Below are positions 1-10,565 of a stretch of DNA of 64,000 nt, piece by piece. The position numbers and the translations under genes are program-made. The notes under the pieces were generated by a model. It had not been told where the DNA came from and ran no database searches. It was given only the letters and a program-made list of their open reading frames with translations. The stretch spans positions 1 to 64,000 of the forward strand of contig JAJUBI010000006.1 in the NCBI GenBank assembly GCA_022419385.1. The letters are read 5' to 3'. The DNA comes from Paraconiothyrium sp. Pb-2020. Taxonomy: Eukaryota; Ascomycota; Dothideomycetes; Pleosporales; Didymosphaeriaceae. The first letter of the stretch is position 1. Each line of letters opens with the position of its first letter.

Positions 1-31
1 CCTAACCCTAACCCTAACCCTAACCCTAACC

Positions 32-68
<37 letters not shown>

Positions 69-128
69 TAACCCTAACCCTAACCCTAACCTAACCCTAA
101 CCCTAACCCTAACCCTAACCCCTAACCC
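1..128. repeat. Telomere, CCCTAA repeats
   Basis: Tandem CCCTAA units with a few variants (CCCTAAA, CCTAA) run from the first base to about position 128. The C-rich strand reads 5'->3' inward, as expected for the left end of a chromosome. A degenerate transition (CCCAAATAACCCTAAGG) at about 122-141 joins the array directly to the end of a P450 reading frame, so there is no subtelomeric spacer. Confidence 0.98.
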
Positions 129-136
129 AAATAACC

Positions 137-1619
137 CTAAGGCAGATAAGTGCCCTTCCGCGGAATAACGAATTCATTATTCCCGTTAATCCACCGTGAT
201 GGTTTCCAGACCAGAGCGTCTTCACCCCAGTGAGCTGGATGTGACTGAACCGCGAGGAGAGAGGGTACCACGTAGACATCGGTCGGAACCATAACCGTTG
301 AGCCATTGATACTTAAAGTTTGATGTTGATCCTTCGTAGACTTGGGTAGAGCCATGATTGGCGGGAACATTCGCAGAGTCTCGTACTTAGAGAAATCAGC
401 TGTATGCAAAGGGAAGAAGCTGGGCTGGCTTTACCATGACAGCCAAAGGTCTCTTTAGCTGCCTGAAAGTTGACTCGTATTCCCAAGTCTTACTGGGACT
501 ATCTCCGACGATAGCATCAATCTCTTCCGATATCCAGTCCTGTACGTCCGGACACATGGCCAAATGTACGATTGCATACGCCAACGTATTCGACGTTGTG
601 TCGTGCCCTGCCACATTGATCAGGTATATGTTGCCCAGAAGCTCACTTAACGTGAGACCTTTGGCGTTCGTCTCGCTCGTTTGCTTCTCATGCGAATACT
701 CCTCGGAAGCTCTCAAGAGAGACGATGTCAAATGACTAGCGCCGGCTTTTCCTTCAGACAATAAACGTTTCTCTTGATCTAACAGGTCGAGCATATGCTT
801 CCTGAAAACATCCGCGGCGGCTCCAATTCGTTTCCACGAAGCGGGCGCGATCGGCGAGCACAATATGGCTTTTGGGACCAGTTGCATGAAGAGCGAATTG
901 TCCATGAGGGTGAAGAGGGCAGCTCGGTAACTCTCTCCATGCTCCTCCGAGGCGCGGGTCTCATGAAACTTGTACGCATGGTTGAACCCAGTGGCTGCGA
1001 GGACGTTCAGAGTAGCGCTACGTGTGTCCCTATGGAGCCCAATGCTACCCTTTGTCTCCTCTTGAGTCCATCCTCTCAGCATCTCTCTTACTTGATTCAG
1101 ACTTTCGGTCCATGCAATATTGTTTGCAAGCTCGTTAAAAGGTGCGGAGATTATCTTCCTGTGGCGTTTCCATTCAACGGTATTGACGGTTGAAGCGTTT
1201 CTTCCAAACACGTTTAGCAGCTGATACAATTCGACCGGTCGTAAAAAATGAGTCCGACGTTGGAAGATCTCCACGATCGAGTCGGGGTCCGCTACGTTCA
1301 ACCAAATTTCCCCTGGGGTCACCAACGCCCACACGTCACCAAACTTGATGTGTGCTTGTGCCCTATCGCGAAAGTGCCAGTCTCGACTCCCGTAACGTGT
1401 CAGGTTGGAGGAACCGAAGTAACGTTCGAGAAGAGGGATTGCCGGATACTGAACGACAATCCATAGGATATTCATTGTACTGATAGGTAAGAGGACAATG
1501 GGAACGCCCAACCCGCGAGCACGCGCATAATTCTTTGTTAGGCATACTGCCGTCCAAACAACCCAGCAAAAGGAGAAACCCAATAAAAGGATGTAAATCA
1601 TCTCGAAGTGAAGTTGCAA
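137..1619 (-). pseudogene. Cytochrome P450, 3' end lost to the telomere
   Basis: A microsomal-type P450 of about 477 residues. It has an N-terminal membrane anchor (first 25 residues), the I-helix motif AGHDTT and the K-helix motif ETLR followed by PP. Two exons are visible: 435-1619 and 137-385, split by a 49-nt GT..AG intron that restores the phrase AVM-YETLRMFPP. The frame ends at RKGTYLP, where fungal P450s normally run on into the FxxGxxxCxG heme loop. Here the next bases are telomeric and the TAG stop comes from the TTAGGG-like repeat. The heme-ligand cysteine and everything after it are missing, so the product cannot be a working monooxygenase. It lies head-to-head with the MFS gene at 2264. 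The rest of the frame is open, which points to recent truncation. Confidence 0.9.
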
Positions 1620-2263
1620 ACGGCGTCGAATTTAGTGAATTGTGCGAAGAAGAGTCGCATCGCCAATAGCCACAACACAGGCATCGCAGACGCGATGTTG
1701 CGGCTAATACAAAACAAGATCTTGGGTGCAGCGGCAAGCGCTCAGCTATCGCAGGGTTACACAACCGAGAGAACCTTGTTACCCGCGCTTCCGGTACGAC
1801 ATGCCGCCCCCATGCAATCAATATTGCTCCGACCAGAGCGCCGGATCTACTCCGGTGAAGGTGGATGCTAAGTTTCGCAGACACCCTTGCCTAATTTCCT
1901 GCCGAGCAGACCGCGGAAGGCCCGTTCCGTGTTACAGATGGAAGATGACAGCATATCGACGCTACGTGAGCTGTAACCCTGTCAAAAAGAATGGATCCTG
2001 GGCCCAACATTTGCCTGCTCGAGGCAGTACCCGCAGTTGTAAGGGTTGCTAGGTTTACAGGGATGACTGACGATCAGGCTCGAGACGTATTCACCCCGAC
2101 AATGTAGTCGCTCACTCGGGATCCAGGCAGCTCTGCTTCAGAGAAGGACAAACCCCTATGCCAATGGGTGCTATCCTCATTCCTTCAACATTGTCCCTTG
2201 TTGGAAATTTGACTCACGTTCAGCGTCGCATACCCAATACTTGTTGACTACGAGTCTGTTGTC
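1620..2263. promoter_or_regulatory. Divergent promoter region, P450 / MFS
   Basis: A 644-bp non-coding interval between the start of the truncated P450 (minus) and the MFS gene (plus). Short open frames here have no recognisable protein character. It probably carried a shared promoter; no specific motif was identified. Confidence 0.5.
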
Positions 2264-4272
2264 ATGGCGCTAGAGAAATCTGAAGTCGAAGTCGATCATG
2301 CGGCAGATGCTCAACCTACTCCCGCATCTCAGCAGACGTTCCTCAAAGGTTGGCGTTTAGGAGTCGTCATCACTTCGCTCTATCTTGGCACGTTTCTTAT
2401 CGCACTGGACACAAATATCATCGGGGTAGCCATCCCCAAGATTTCAACCGAGTTCAATGCTCTTCAAGACATTTCTTGGTACGGTTCGGCGTACCTGCTC
2501 ACAATTACCGCCTTTCAGCCAATGCTGGGAAGTTTTTATCTTTTCTTCTCTGTTGAAGGAACTTACAAGGGATGTATAATGGTCTTTGAGAGTAAGAGTG
2601 GGTTCCAAAACCTAAGAGATGTTATTGACATATTTCAGTTGGTACCATCATCTGCGCCGCGGCTCAGAGCTCTGAGATGTTTATTGTCGGTCGGGCTATA
2701 GCTGGTTTAGGAGCAGCGGGTATCTTACAAGGAGCTCTCAGTATTATTGGTTACGCCGTTGAACTGAAAGACCGTCCACTTTATATGGGCATCGTTGTCT
2801 CCGTCTTTGTAGTATCTACATGTATGGGGCCGGTCCTTGGAGGTGTCTTCACAGATCGCACGACCTGGCGCTGGTGCTTTTGGATGTATGTATACCTACT
2901 TATGTTGGACTTGTGACAAGAAAAGAACAACGCTGATCCTAATTTGGGTAGAAACTTGCCTATCGGAGCTGTCGTACTGGTGATACTCCAGCTATTCCTA
3001 CGCATCCGTGGCACCGACAACCCCAACCGCAATCTGCCCTTTCGCGAAAAAATAAAGCATATGGACCCAGTCGGATGCTTGATATTTGTCGCGGCGGTCG
3101 TATGTCTGCTCTTAGCATTCCAATGGGGCGGTCAGTCACGCCCGTGGAACTCCGCAGCAATAATTGGGCTTTTTGTGGGGTCAGGCCTGCTTAGCATCGT
3201 CTTCATCTATCTCCAGATGAAATTAGGAAACAAAGCAACGATTCCTCCACGAATATTGAAACAACGATCGATTCTGACAGGTGGAGGCGTTTATTCTTCA
3301 CCGGAGCAGCATGCTATGTGGTGAGTACACCTATCAGCCTCGGCCGCCAAGATGTAAATTTAATATAATAATAGGACAGCTTCTACATCCCTTTCTGGTT
3401 TCAATCGGTACAAGGCCGCGACGCCCTTTCCGCCGGTGTAAGCATGATAGCTTTCGCTGTGCCTCAAATAGTTTCACTTGTCGTTGCTGGAGCTGTGGTT
3501 ACCAAAACCGGACGCTACGTAAGGCTAGGCCACCAAGCCCTCACTAGAGCTTCCGGGAACTAACATCTGAAAGGTGCCACTAATCATCGTCGGAGAGTTG
3601 GTTTGCATTGCTGGCACAGCTCTGCTTAGCAAGTTGCAGCCTGACACCCCTACGATTAACTGGGCGGCCTACATGGTGGTAGCGAGCGTTGGAATGGGCA
3701 CGGCAATGCAGCTTCCGTACACTGCAGTTCAAGTGATACTTAGGTAAGACAGCCCGTGCACCTTCATCTAAGCGGGCAGCTAAGGACCAGCAGCGCGGAC
3801 GATATTCCGATCGGGAATGGTACGTATCTAAAGACTATCCACCTTGCTTCAAGCAGAGTACTCACCGAAGGCAGCAATCTCAGTGTTTGTATGGCAGCTT
3901 GGAGGGTAAGCTCACCTCCTCGCCTTTAGCCCATGTTACGGTCCTACGTACTGACAAACCCCTAGCGCGATAGCAATCGCAGTCGGCCAAACGATCACTT
4001 TGACGACGATCATTACAGAAGTTCCCAAGCAAATTCCTGATGTGTCACCTCAGGCCGTAATCGCCGCCGGCGCACTAGGCTTCGATACAGTCGCCGCAAC
4101 ACCGGACACCCTTCGACAGTTGAGAGATATCTGGAATCTCTCATTCACCCGCACGATGATACTGTCTCTCGCAATGACATGTGCTGCTGTACCGTGTGCG
4201 CTGGGTATGGAGTTCCTCAACTCAAGGAAGATTGCTGAACAAAGGAAGACTGAGGCCGAGGAGCAAAAGTAG
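2264..4272 (+). pseudogene. MFS drug/toxin exporter (DHA, 14-TMS type), one frameshift
   Basis: A major facilitator of the fungal 14-helix drug:H+ antiporter group, an exporter type common in secondary-metabolite clusters. Visible motifs are LDTNIIGVAIPKI in helix 1, DISWYGSAYLLT, GRAIAGLGAAG, GPVLGGVFTD and WRWCFWINLPIG. Eight exons join in frame: 2264-2591, 2639-2885, 2952-3320, 3375-3518, 3574-3743, 3794-3819, 3875-3905 and 3966-4272. The exception is exon 3, where the frame must change between about 3270 and 3295 (a 1-bp loss or 2-bp gain) to connect LKQRSILTG with the helix ending FFTGAACYV. All downstream splice sites remain good, so the lesion is recent or a base-call error. The position between a P450 and a UstYa-like gene suggests export of a cluster product. 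Confidence 0.85.
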
Positions 4273-4659
4273 CACCTTTTCACTTTTTTATATACTTGGG
4301 AACATTACAGGAATCATCAATGCTAGAGGAAGTAGTATTCATGTATTCAAAAATTGACGGGGCCTTTGTATAGAAGATTGCACACCGACTATATGTTTTG
4401 ATAGGCTGAATCCAGTCATCGGGTGTGCCCAGTGGAACGTAACGGTGGTGTGACCGCACAGGAAAGCACAGCTATATCGGAGGGGAGGGAAGGCATGTTG
4501 TTATGTCTGGCGCGCGCCTTCTGTACCTCGGGCTGCGTGGTTGGTGGCTCTACACGCTTCACGCTTCCATAGAGTGGCATGATCTTGCCGCCGGATGCGT
4601 GTCCCATACTCATTATCATCGTGGCCTTAATGAGAATCCGGTCATCTCGGCCCAGAGCC
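4273..4659. other. Convergent intergenic region
   Basis: 387 bp between the 3' ends of the MFS gene (plus) and the UstYa-like gene (minus). Nothing coding is recognised; it should hold both transcript ends. Confidence 0.4.
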
Positions 4660-5749
4660 TCAATTTCCTTCATTTTTGTGGTCGTCATGCGAAAGTCCCG
4701 CTGCATCCTTATTCACCAAAGGGTCCCATGTGGTAGCATCTCCAATGTCCTCCCACATAACTGCTCGCTCTGTCCTCCAGCTCCACTCCGTAATTGCATC
4801 AAAGTCGCGGCAAGTGTGTTTTGTAGAAAAATCCGGGAATGGTGTTCGGCGTTGAGGAACGTTACTATCATCGAAAAATGTGATAGGCGTCACGTCCGAG
4901 GTACACATTAAACTCAAACGCAGGGCATCAACGCAATGATCTATAGGTCTTAGCTTTCGGGGTTTCTTTTATTAATCATATAGTTTGGCCCACCATGATG
5001 GTTTTGCATAGCGGTCAAAGAACCATTATGACTGGCGCTGTAATAATCCCAGTTATAGAAAAGTGCTTTCCTTAGCTCGTCCTATCTCAAGTGTTAGTAT
5101 CAGATCATGTTCTCTGCATCTGAGCATCGTTTGGAGATTTAGTCACTTACCAAGCAATGCAACATGTGAAATACTTCCAGCATCGCTACATAACCTCCCT
5201 TACCACCAGGCATAGCATGTTGCGTCTTACTTCCATCAATAAGCTTTTTCCCTAAGCCATTGACCTCTTCACCGGATAGCCTAAGTCCAGGCATATCAAC
5301 TCCAACGCTGTCCCATAGCTTATCTACTTCTTTTGGCGGTCGTTGTCCCTGTGTACCACGGAAAGCGTTGGTCTGAAATACATCCGCCTTAAAAAATTCG
5401 GGCTTTTTATACTTCACTGCAGGGAGTGCTGGTGCTATATAAATGATTCAGTGGTATTATTTTCATGTTTACGAAAGGACGTGTACCTACACCAAGTTGC
5501 AAATTTAGGCACGCAGTTTCCAAGAGATACAGACTGATGCCAAAGCGTGGAGATAACGAGAAGGTAGAAAGTGGATGTTGCGATGTGGGAAAGCAAGACA
5601 TAGCGGAGACTAAGAACCTTGCTCTTTGCCAGCTTTCTCAATTGGTGTAGAGATATTCCCGCCTTACTTGTATCCATTGGGTCGTGGCCTTCATTATTAA
5701 ACGATTCTGAGCTGGGCACGCTACGGTACAAACGAGATCCGAGAACCAT
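4660..5749 (-). pseudogene. UstYa-like (DUF3328) oxidase, damaged
   Basis: UstYa-family proteins oxidatively cyclise fungal ribosomal peptides (dikaritins) and carry two HxxHC motifs after a transmembrane helix. Here exon 1 (5473-5749) encodes a cytosolic head and a hydrophobic helix (YVLLSHIATSTFYLLVIST). Exon 2 (5151 to about 5434) encodes the family core ending EVFHMLHCL, the first HxxHC. Exon 3 starts at 5081 with DELRKALFYNWDYY. The frame then meets TAA at 4950-4952, while the second motif and tail (DHCVDALRLSLMC, SDVTPITF, DFSTKHTCRDFD) lie in another frame down to 4660. The second motif reads PIDHC, so the first histidine is replaced by proline (CCT). A 1-bp loss plus this change suggest inactivation. 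Intron 1 would be only 38-44 nt. The neighbouring repeat precursor at 6415 makes a RiPP context likely. Confidence 0.8.
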
Positions 5750-6318
5750 GATTCTAGAGAAACTGAAAGAAATTGAAAGTCCGGGTGTCAAGGAAACGTG
5801 GATTGTACTTTTTACAATAGCCCTCCACCTACTACCTGGCCATACTTCTACGTCATCTTTGATAGATCTAGCACAAACAAGCTAACGTGATCCGGAAGGT
5901 AACTATTGATATGTTAACGTACTCTGATTATGTTGTCGGGCTTGCCCCGCTCCAACAATTAGCCTCGCACCTAGGTCGTGTGTGCTTATCTGAAAATTAT
6001 AAGCGCTTCTTTAAGTCGAATGCAAGTATGATCCATGGTTCCAAGATGTGTAACAGTGCTTGACACACTCAAGCCACAATAAGAAGGAGAGAAGCAACAG
6101 TGATATGCTGCTACACTTTTGGCAATGATCGCTGTTTGCCGTCTTCCCTAGTGGCATGCCTTACGAACTTCAAATCTAGATATCGTTAAACCATGTTAGT
6201 GCCGCATATTGTGGCAATCTGTACATGTTACGCGGAATCAAGCACCGACGCTTAGCGCCACCACCACAGCTACGAATACTCTGGGTCTCGTCAACCGCTA
6301 CCAAACGGCTTCCTTGAG
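5750..6318. other. Intergenic region upstream of the UstYa-like gene and the precursor
   Basis: A divergent interval between the UstYa-like gene (minus) and the repeat precursor (plus), with no recognisable coding content. It would hold the promoters of both genes. Confidence 0.4.
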
Positions 6319-6324
6319 TATAAG
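6319..6324 (+). promoter_or_regulatory. TATA-like box of the repeat precursor
   Basis: TATAAG lies about 95 bp upstream of the precursor ATG at 6415, in a C/A-rich leader. The spacing suits a fungal core promoter. Inferred from position only. Confidence 0.4.
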
Positions 6325-6414
6325 TAGAGCCTAGGATTCGATATCAGACAGCAGACACCTGGAAGCTACAATCTCGCCCACCAGAATACACCTACTTCTG
6401 TTTCGCCGTGCACC

Positions 6415-6714
6415 ATGAAGTCGTTCACTGTAGCTTTCGGTCTCGTAGCCCTTGCGTCAGCAGCGCCTATCAACAGCCCTCAAGGTATGAGAGTACCAAA
6501 AAGCACATCCCACGATCAAGAGACTAATGTGTCGATCTTTAAAGAACGCGGTACCGCGAACCCTGCCATTGTATCTGGTGGATACGGCTGGAAAGCCGAA
6601 GAGCGTGGTACAGCAAACACCGCCATCGTGTCCGATGGATACGGCTGGAAAGCTGAGGAGCGCGGTACTGCCAATACCGCCATCGTCTCAGATGGTTATG
6701 GCTTGAGGGTGTAA
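6415..6714 (+). CDS. Secreted repeat peptide precursor (candidate RiPP/KEP)
   Basis: A single-exon 99-residue protein. Residues 1-17 form a clear signal peptide (MKSFTVAFGLVALASA), followed by a linker of about 26 residues. Three tandem repeats of 19, 19 and 18 residues begin at residues 44, 63 and 82. The unit is ERGTANTAIVSDGYGWKAE; copy 1 differs at two residues (P for T, G for D) and copy 3 ends GYGLRV. This layout (signal peptide plus near-identical repeats holding a Tyr/Trp-rich segment) is that of fungal Kex2-processed repeat proteins and dikaritin precursors. There is no classical KR site; the basic residues are the R of EER and the K of WKAEER. DNA copies differ mostly at third codon positions, so the peptide looks maintained by selection. 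A UstYa-like gene starts 666 bp away on the other strand. The final bioactive segment is not known. Confidence 0.85.
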   Translation: MKSFTVAFGLVALASAAPINSPQGMRVPKSTSHDQETNVSIFKERGTANPAIVSGGYGWKAEERGTANTAIVSDGYGWKAEERGTANTAIVSDGYGLRV

Positions 6715-9625
6715 GGGCAAGACAGGTTATCCTCAGGCGCGGACTTAGACGTACATTCCATCTGCCCAAAATGTGCCAAGTTTCAAAACACAGAATGTCA
6801 AGTGGTCATATAAATGATCCCGCTATAGATCTCGGTTTACAATACGTTAGCATCTGCCGAGCTTAAATGAGCTTGTATTCGTGCTGGATGAAGGATCGTA
6901 TGTCGAACGAATTGCATATGGGCTCAAGGGTGTCAGAACGGCGCCGGTGTATTACACGCCAAAAGAAGGCTTACCTTATGAGCCAGATTTTTGCGAAGGG
7001 TGGATGCGTAGCTCCACCAGCAATGACACGCGGACGAAGCACTGCATGACCCGTCAAGGTTTGTTTGTGATCTTCGTCTGCTGCCGCAACACTGCTGCAC
7101 TGCTGTCTCTTTCTGTACAGTGAAGTAATTGCCTAGTCATGAAGAATAGGCGGCTGAATCATAACGGCACATGGACTTATCAATATAGACCCTCGCCCGC
7201 GGGGCCTTACTCAATCATCGTCAGCCTTTCCTGGATCGTGATAATCATGTTCATGAGACTATCCAGACATGAGGACAACGATGCAGACGACTATGTAGAC
7301 ATTCATCAAGATATATTATCACTATCTTACTTAAATTCAAAGCCAAGCTAAGCATGTGCACGTGATGTATGTGGCTTGAAATTTGGTGGCAGGATCGAAA
7401 CAAAAATTTGAACTTAACAGATTTGTTAGAAGAGATGGCATTATGTACTCGATTTTATTCATCTTCTAGATCACTTGAAACACTTGTCGAGCCCTAATCG
7501 AAGCATGTTCGCGCTGTTCACACTCTCCTAGTTGCGCAACAGATGAACACGGTAAACCACCGTTACATCTCGATGTAATGGGATAGGTTTTATTCGCTAG
7601 CTGGTCTACCAGATTGTAGTATGAGGGTTCTGGGACAATTTCCCGCAGCCAATGATCCGCATTCCTCATTCACAACACCCTCGGTCCGTCCCGTCGCACC
7701 GGAATTGTGCTGACGCTGTCAAAAATCGCAAGAACTTAGCAATGCGCAACGTTTCACAGCTCCACATTCGGTCACTTGACGAGGCTATTATCCGCACGTC
7801 ATAGCTGGCTTCGTCTTCCATTCCGCTTTTAACAGTCGACCAGTCAGAGGTTCCTCTCCTACTCACGCAAATTCTCATAATGTTACCATTTCTGACTACA
7901 CTTAAGGACAAGCTCGCATGCTTCCATGGGTCCCTCAAAGAACGATAGAAGATACCGCGTTCGGGTATTATGTGCGTTGCTCTCATGGCCAAGGGAATAT
8001 ATCGCGGTTTCCCAATCTCGTCGTAACTTGACCTCTTACCATTGTTCACTGATCCTCTCTCCTAATTATCAAATGAAATCACTCTATGCCAGAGCATGTA
8101 TTGCTTAAATGTCCTGTTTTCCTATATACCACCGACTATACCTTTAATTCGATCCCACAATGTTCACAGAACCAAACCAGCAAACATCACAATTTTCTTG
8201 TGACATATTCATCTACTGGTCGCGGCGAGAACAACTACCATTTGCATCTTACCTTTTCTATCATAGTAGCTAATGATGGTAACGCTAGAAAGTATTCCTG
8301 TAGGGGGACGGTATCGTAGAGACGCAATGCAGAAGCAGGAAAGTTAAAGATGAAACTTCTGCAACACAATGTGTGGCGTTGCTAATCATGTAAATAGAGG
8401 TCCCCCTAAGCATACACCAACGAGAAGACCTCGTGGCTTATCATATTTTTCAATCTTGGAGCATTTCGCCGCATATGTCCAACCAAAGTTCTTGTGTGTT
8501 AGAATTATCTTGAAGCGTTGCAAGGCTGTGATTGCGACTTAGGATATATTTATTTCTGTCAATACTAAGTATTTAATGTGGTACTCCAAGATGTTCCGCA
8601 ATAATACAATACTTGAGGGTAGATCGATAATCTACTACTTCGCGATGCGAACAATAATATAAGGTGCGACTACGTTATTATTTTCATGTTTAAGAAGGTA
8701 TATTCAACTTCTATAGGTAACGCTAGCCTTAACCTCAATTACTGTACCCGCAACGCCTCCGCTTGCTTTAGGCTTTACAGGTAGTCGCCAGGCATAAAGT
8801 ACTCTGTCCCTTTAACTGAAAACCTTTCCGACGACCTATGTAACCACCAATAATGTAGAGATAGTAACATTTCCGCAGAAGACCGTCCGTACTCTGGATT
8901 TTAGCGAAATTATCAATGAGCAGACTCTTGGAGCATCCTGCCATGACTAGAATTGTTGATGGATGCGATGGCAATAATATAACCGGCGTCAGGACGCTTG
9001 GTAGCTTCTTCGAGGTTACTAAGGCGCTTCTAATGCTTCCAAGGTATTAGAGATTCCACACACTCGAGGTGTTTGGGTCGTTTGCAAATTTGGGTCGTGG
9101 GGCGTTTCCGATGATCCTTAGAACGACATGTTGGTCTTTAGCCAGCTGAGGCCCCAGAAATCCCACGCTTACGTCGATATATCGATGTAAATCGCTTGTC
9201 TCAAAAATGTTGATGATCAAGCAAGCCAATTTCCACTAAGTCCCAAAAAAGAAATCGAATCCTCGAAAGTGGCTGCCTATATCAATATGGCATCCTTTCC
9301 TACCGCGGCCTTTCCTTTACGGAGCTTCGGCTTTCGCCACCAGCGTTTGGCCCCTTAAGACAATGCCGAGATCAGGTCTAGTGTTTGGCCCATATTTCGA
9401 TAGACATTCCATGCGCGAGATTTCCGTGTCGCACACCGTCTTATTGTCAGAGTACGTGATCTTACCACAGTACCGGGCTTAAAGCCGACGCCTATGGTCG
9501 CACATTCCATTGAGCGGAGACCAAGAGTGCAGACTTTTACTGTATTGGCTCGGTTGCACTACCGATGCACTGAGATTCACAGGATTGCAAGAAAAATTCA
9601 TAGGATTGTCGATGCTTTGCAAGGA
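6715..9625. other. Gene-poor interval with a possible relic
   Basis: About 2.9 kb with no convincing complete gene. A plus-strand open stretch at about 6857-7063 reads LNELVFVLDEGSYVERI..., protein-like and vaguely similar to the leucine-rich C-termini of fungal F-box proteins, but it has no start or partner exon. Two minus-strand frames at 7466-8049 (67 and 127 residues) are unrecognised. From 8100 on the sequence is AT-leaning and featureless. Confidence 0.4.
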
Positions 9626-9632
9626 TATATAA
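9626..9632 (+). promoter_or_regulatory. TATA box of the Ala-rich secreted protein gene
   Basis: TATATAA lies about 90 bp upstream of the ATG at 9717, followed by a CA-rich leader (caaacaatcacaacaacacc) typical of highly expressed fungal genes. Confidence 0.5.
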
Positions 9633-9716
9633 CTCCATACATCCCCGGCAACAGAAGCTAAGTACACAAACAATCACAACAACACCACTTCATTACACTA
9701 GACACAGAAACTCAAT

Positions 9717-10565
9717 ATGCGTTCTTCGTTTACACTTTTTTCTCTTGTCCTTGCTGCTGTGCAGGCAGCACCCGATGCGCTATTCCCGACTGTAGCCATT
9801 CTTCCGATACAGGGTGTCGCCGACGTGACTTCCGGCAATGGATTCAACTCCATCGCCAACTCCCTCTTAGTCAGCGCGCAGAGTGTATCGCTCCAGGCTG
9901 ACAGCATCAGTATGGCCCAATCACGGCTAGCAAGGATCGCCGTTAACGTCTTGCAGATGCGGCGAATGTCAATCTAAACGCCAACGCCTCCGCAGGTGCA
10001 GGTGCAGGCGCAGGCTTACCTTCCGTTGACATCGCTAGGATCTTGCAAAATGTCACCAACACGTTCTGGCAGGAGACAGTTGATGTGGAGATGAAGGTCT
10101 GCTCTTTAGTCCTGTCGATCAACCAGCAGAACCTCGCTACTCAACAAGCAAACCTAGTTGCGGGGTCAGTGCATGGTCATGTTTATGAGAGATGTACTTC
10201 CACTGATATCGCAGACAGACTCAACGCGCAAGCCAACGCCACACTCAGACTTGCGGCCGTAATTCAAGCCACTATTTCGAACGTCCAGAACCGTAAGTCG
10301 TTCACTGTCGCCTGAAAGTAAGTGACCACTGATCGTGTCGTCAGAGCTGACGACGTTTACCAACTCTGAGACGGCCATCCTTGCCGCGGCGATCGCTGCT
10401 GCAGTTGCCTCCGCTCAAGCTAGCGTGGTTCCTGTTACAAATCTCGTCAACGGTTTGAAAGCTATCGGTTATGGTGGTTTCACCGATGCACTCAGCACCG
10501 TCCAGGGCTCCGTGGCTGCTCTCGCAAGCACTGCTGCCAAAGTCAACTTCGGTCTCAGCCATTAG
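9717..10565 (+). CDS. Ala-rich secreted protein of unknown function
   Basis: Three exons (9717-9909, 9957-10292, 10345-10565) give 249 residues. The introns of 47 and 52 nt have GTATGG..TTGCAG and GTAAGT..GTCAG ends and keep the frame, so the apparent stops between the pieces are not lesions. Residues 1-18 are a signal peptide (MRSSFTLFSLVLAAVQA). The mature part is rich in Ala, Asn, Val and Gln with predicted helices, a short Ala/Gly repeat (AGAGAGAG) and only two cysteines (VCSLV, YERC). It ends in a hydrophobic Ala-rich segment. The pattern recalls small secreted helical surface proteins such as HsbA, but no family is recognised. It sits alone between gene-poor stretches and could be an effector or cell-wall protein. 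Confidence 0.75.

Noticed and set aside
9909..10345. Apparent frame breaks in the Ala-rich secreted protein
   Set aside because: Both breaks are explained by introns with good GT..AG ends (9910-9956 and 10293-10344) that give an exact multiple of three.
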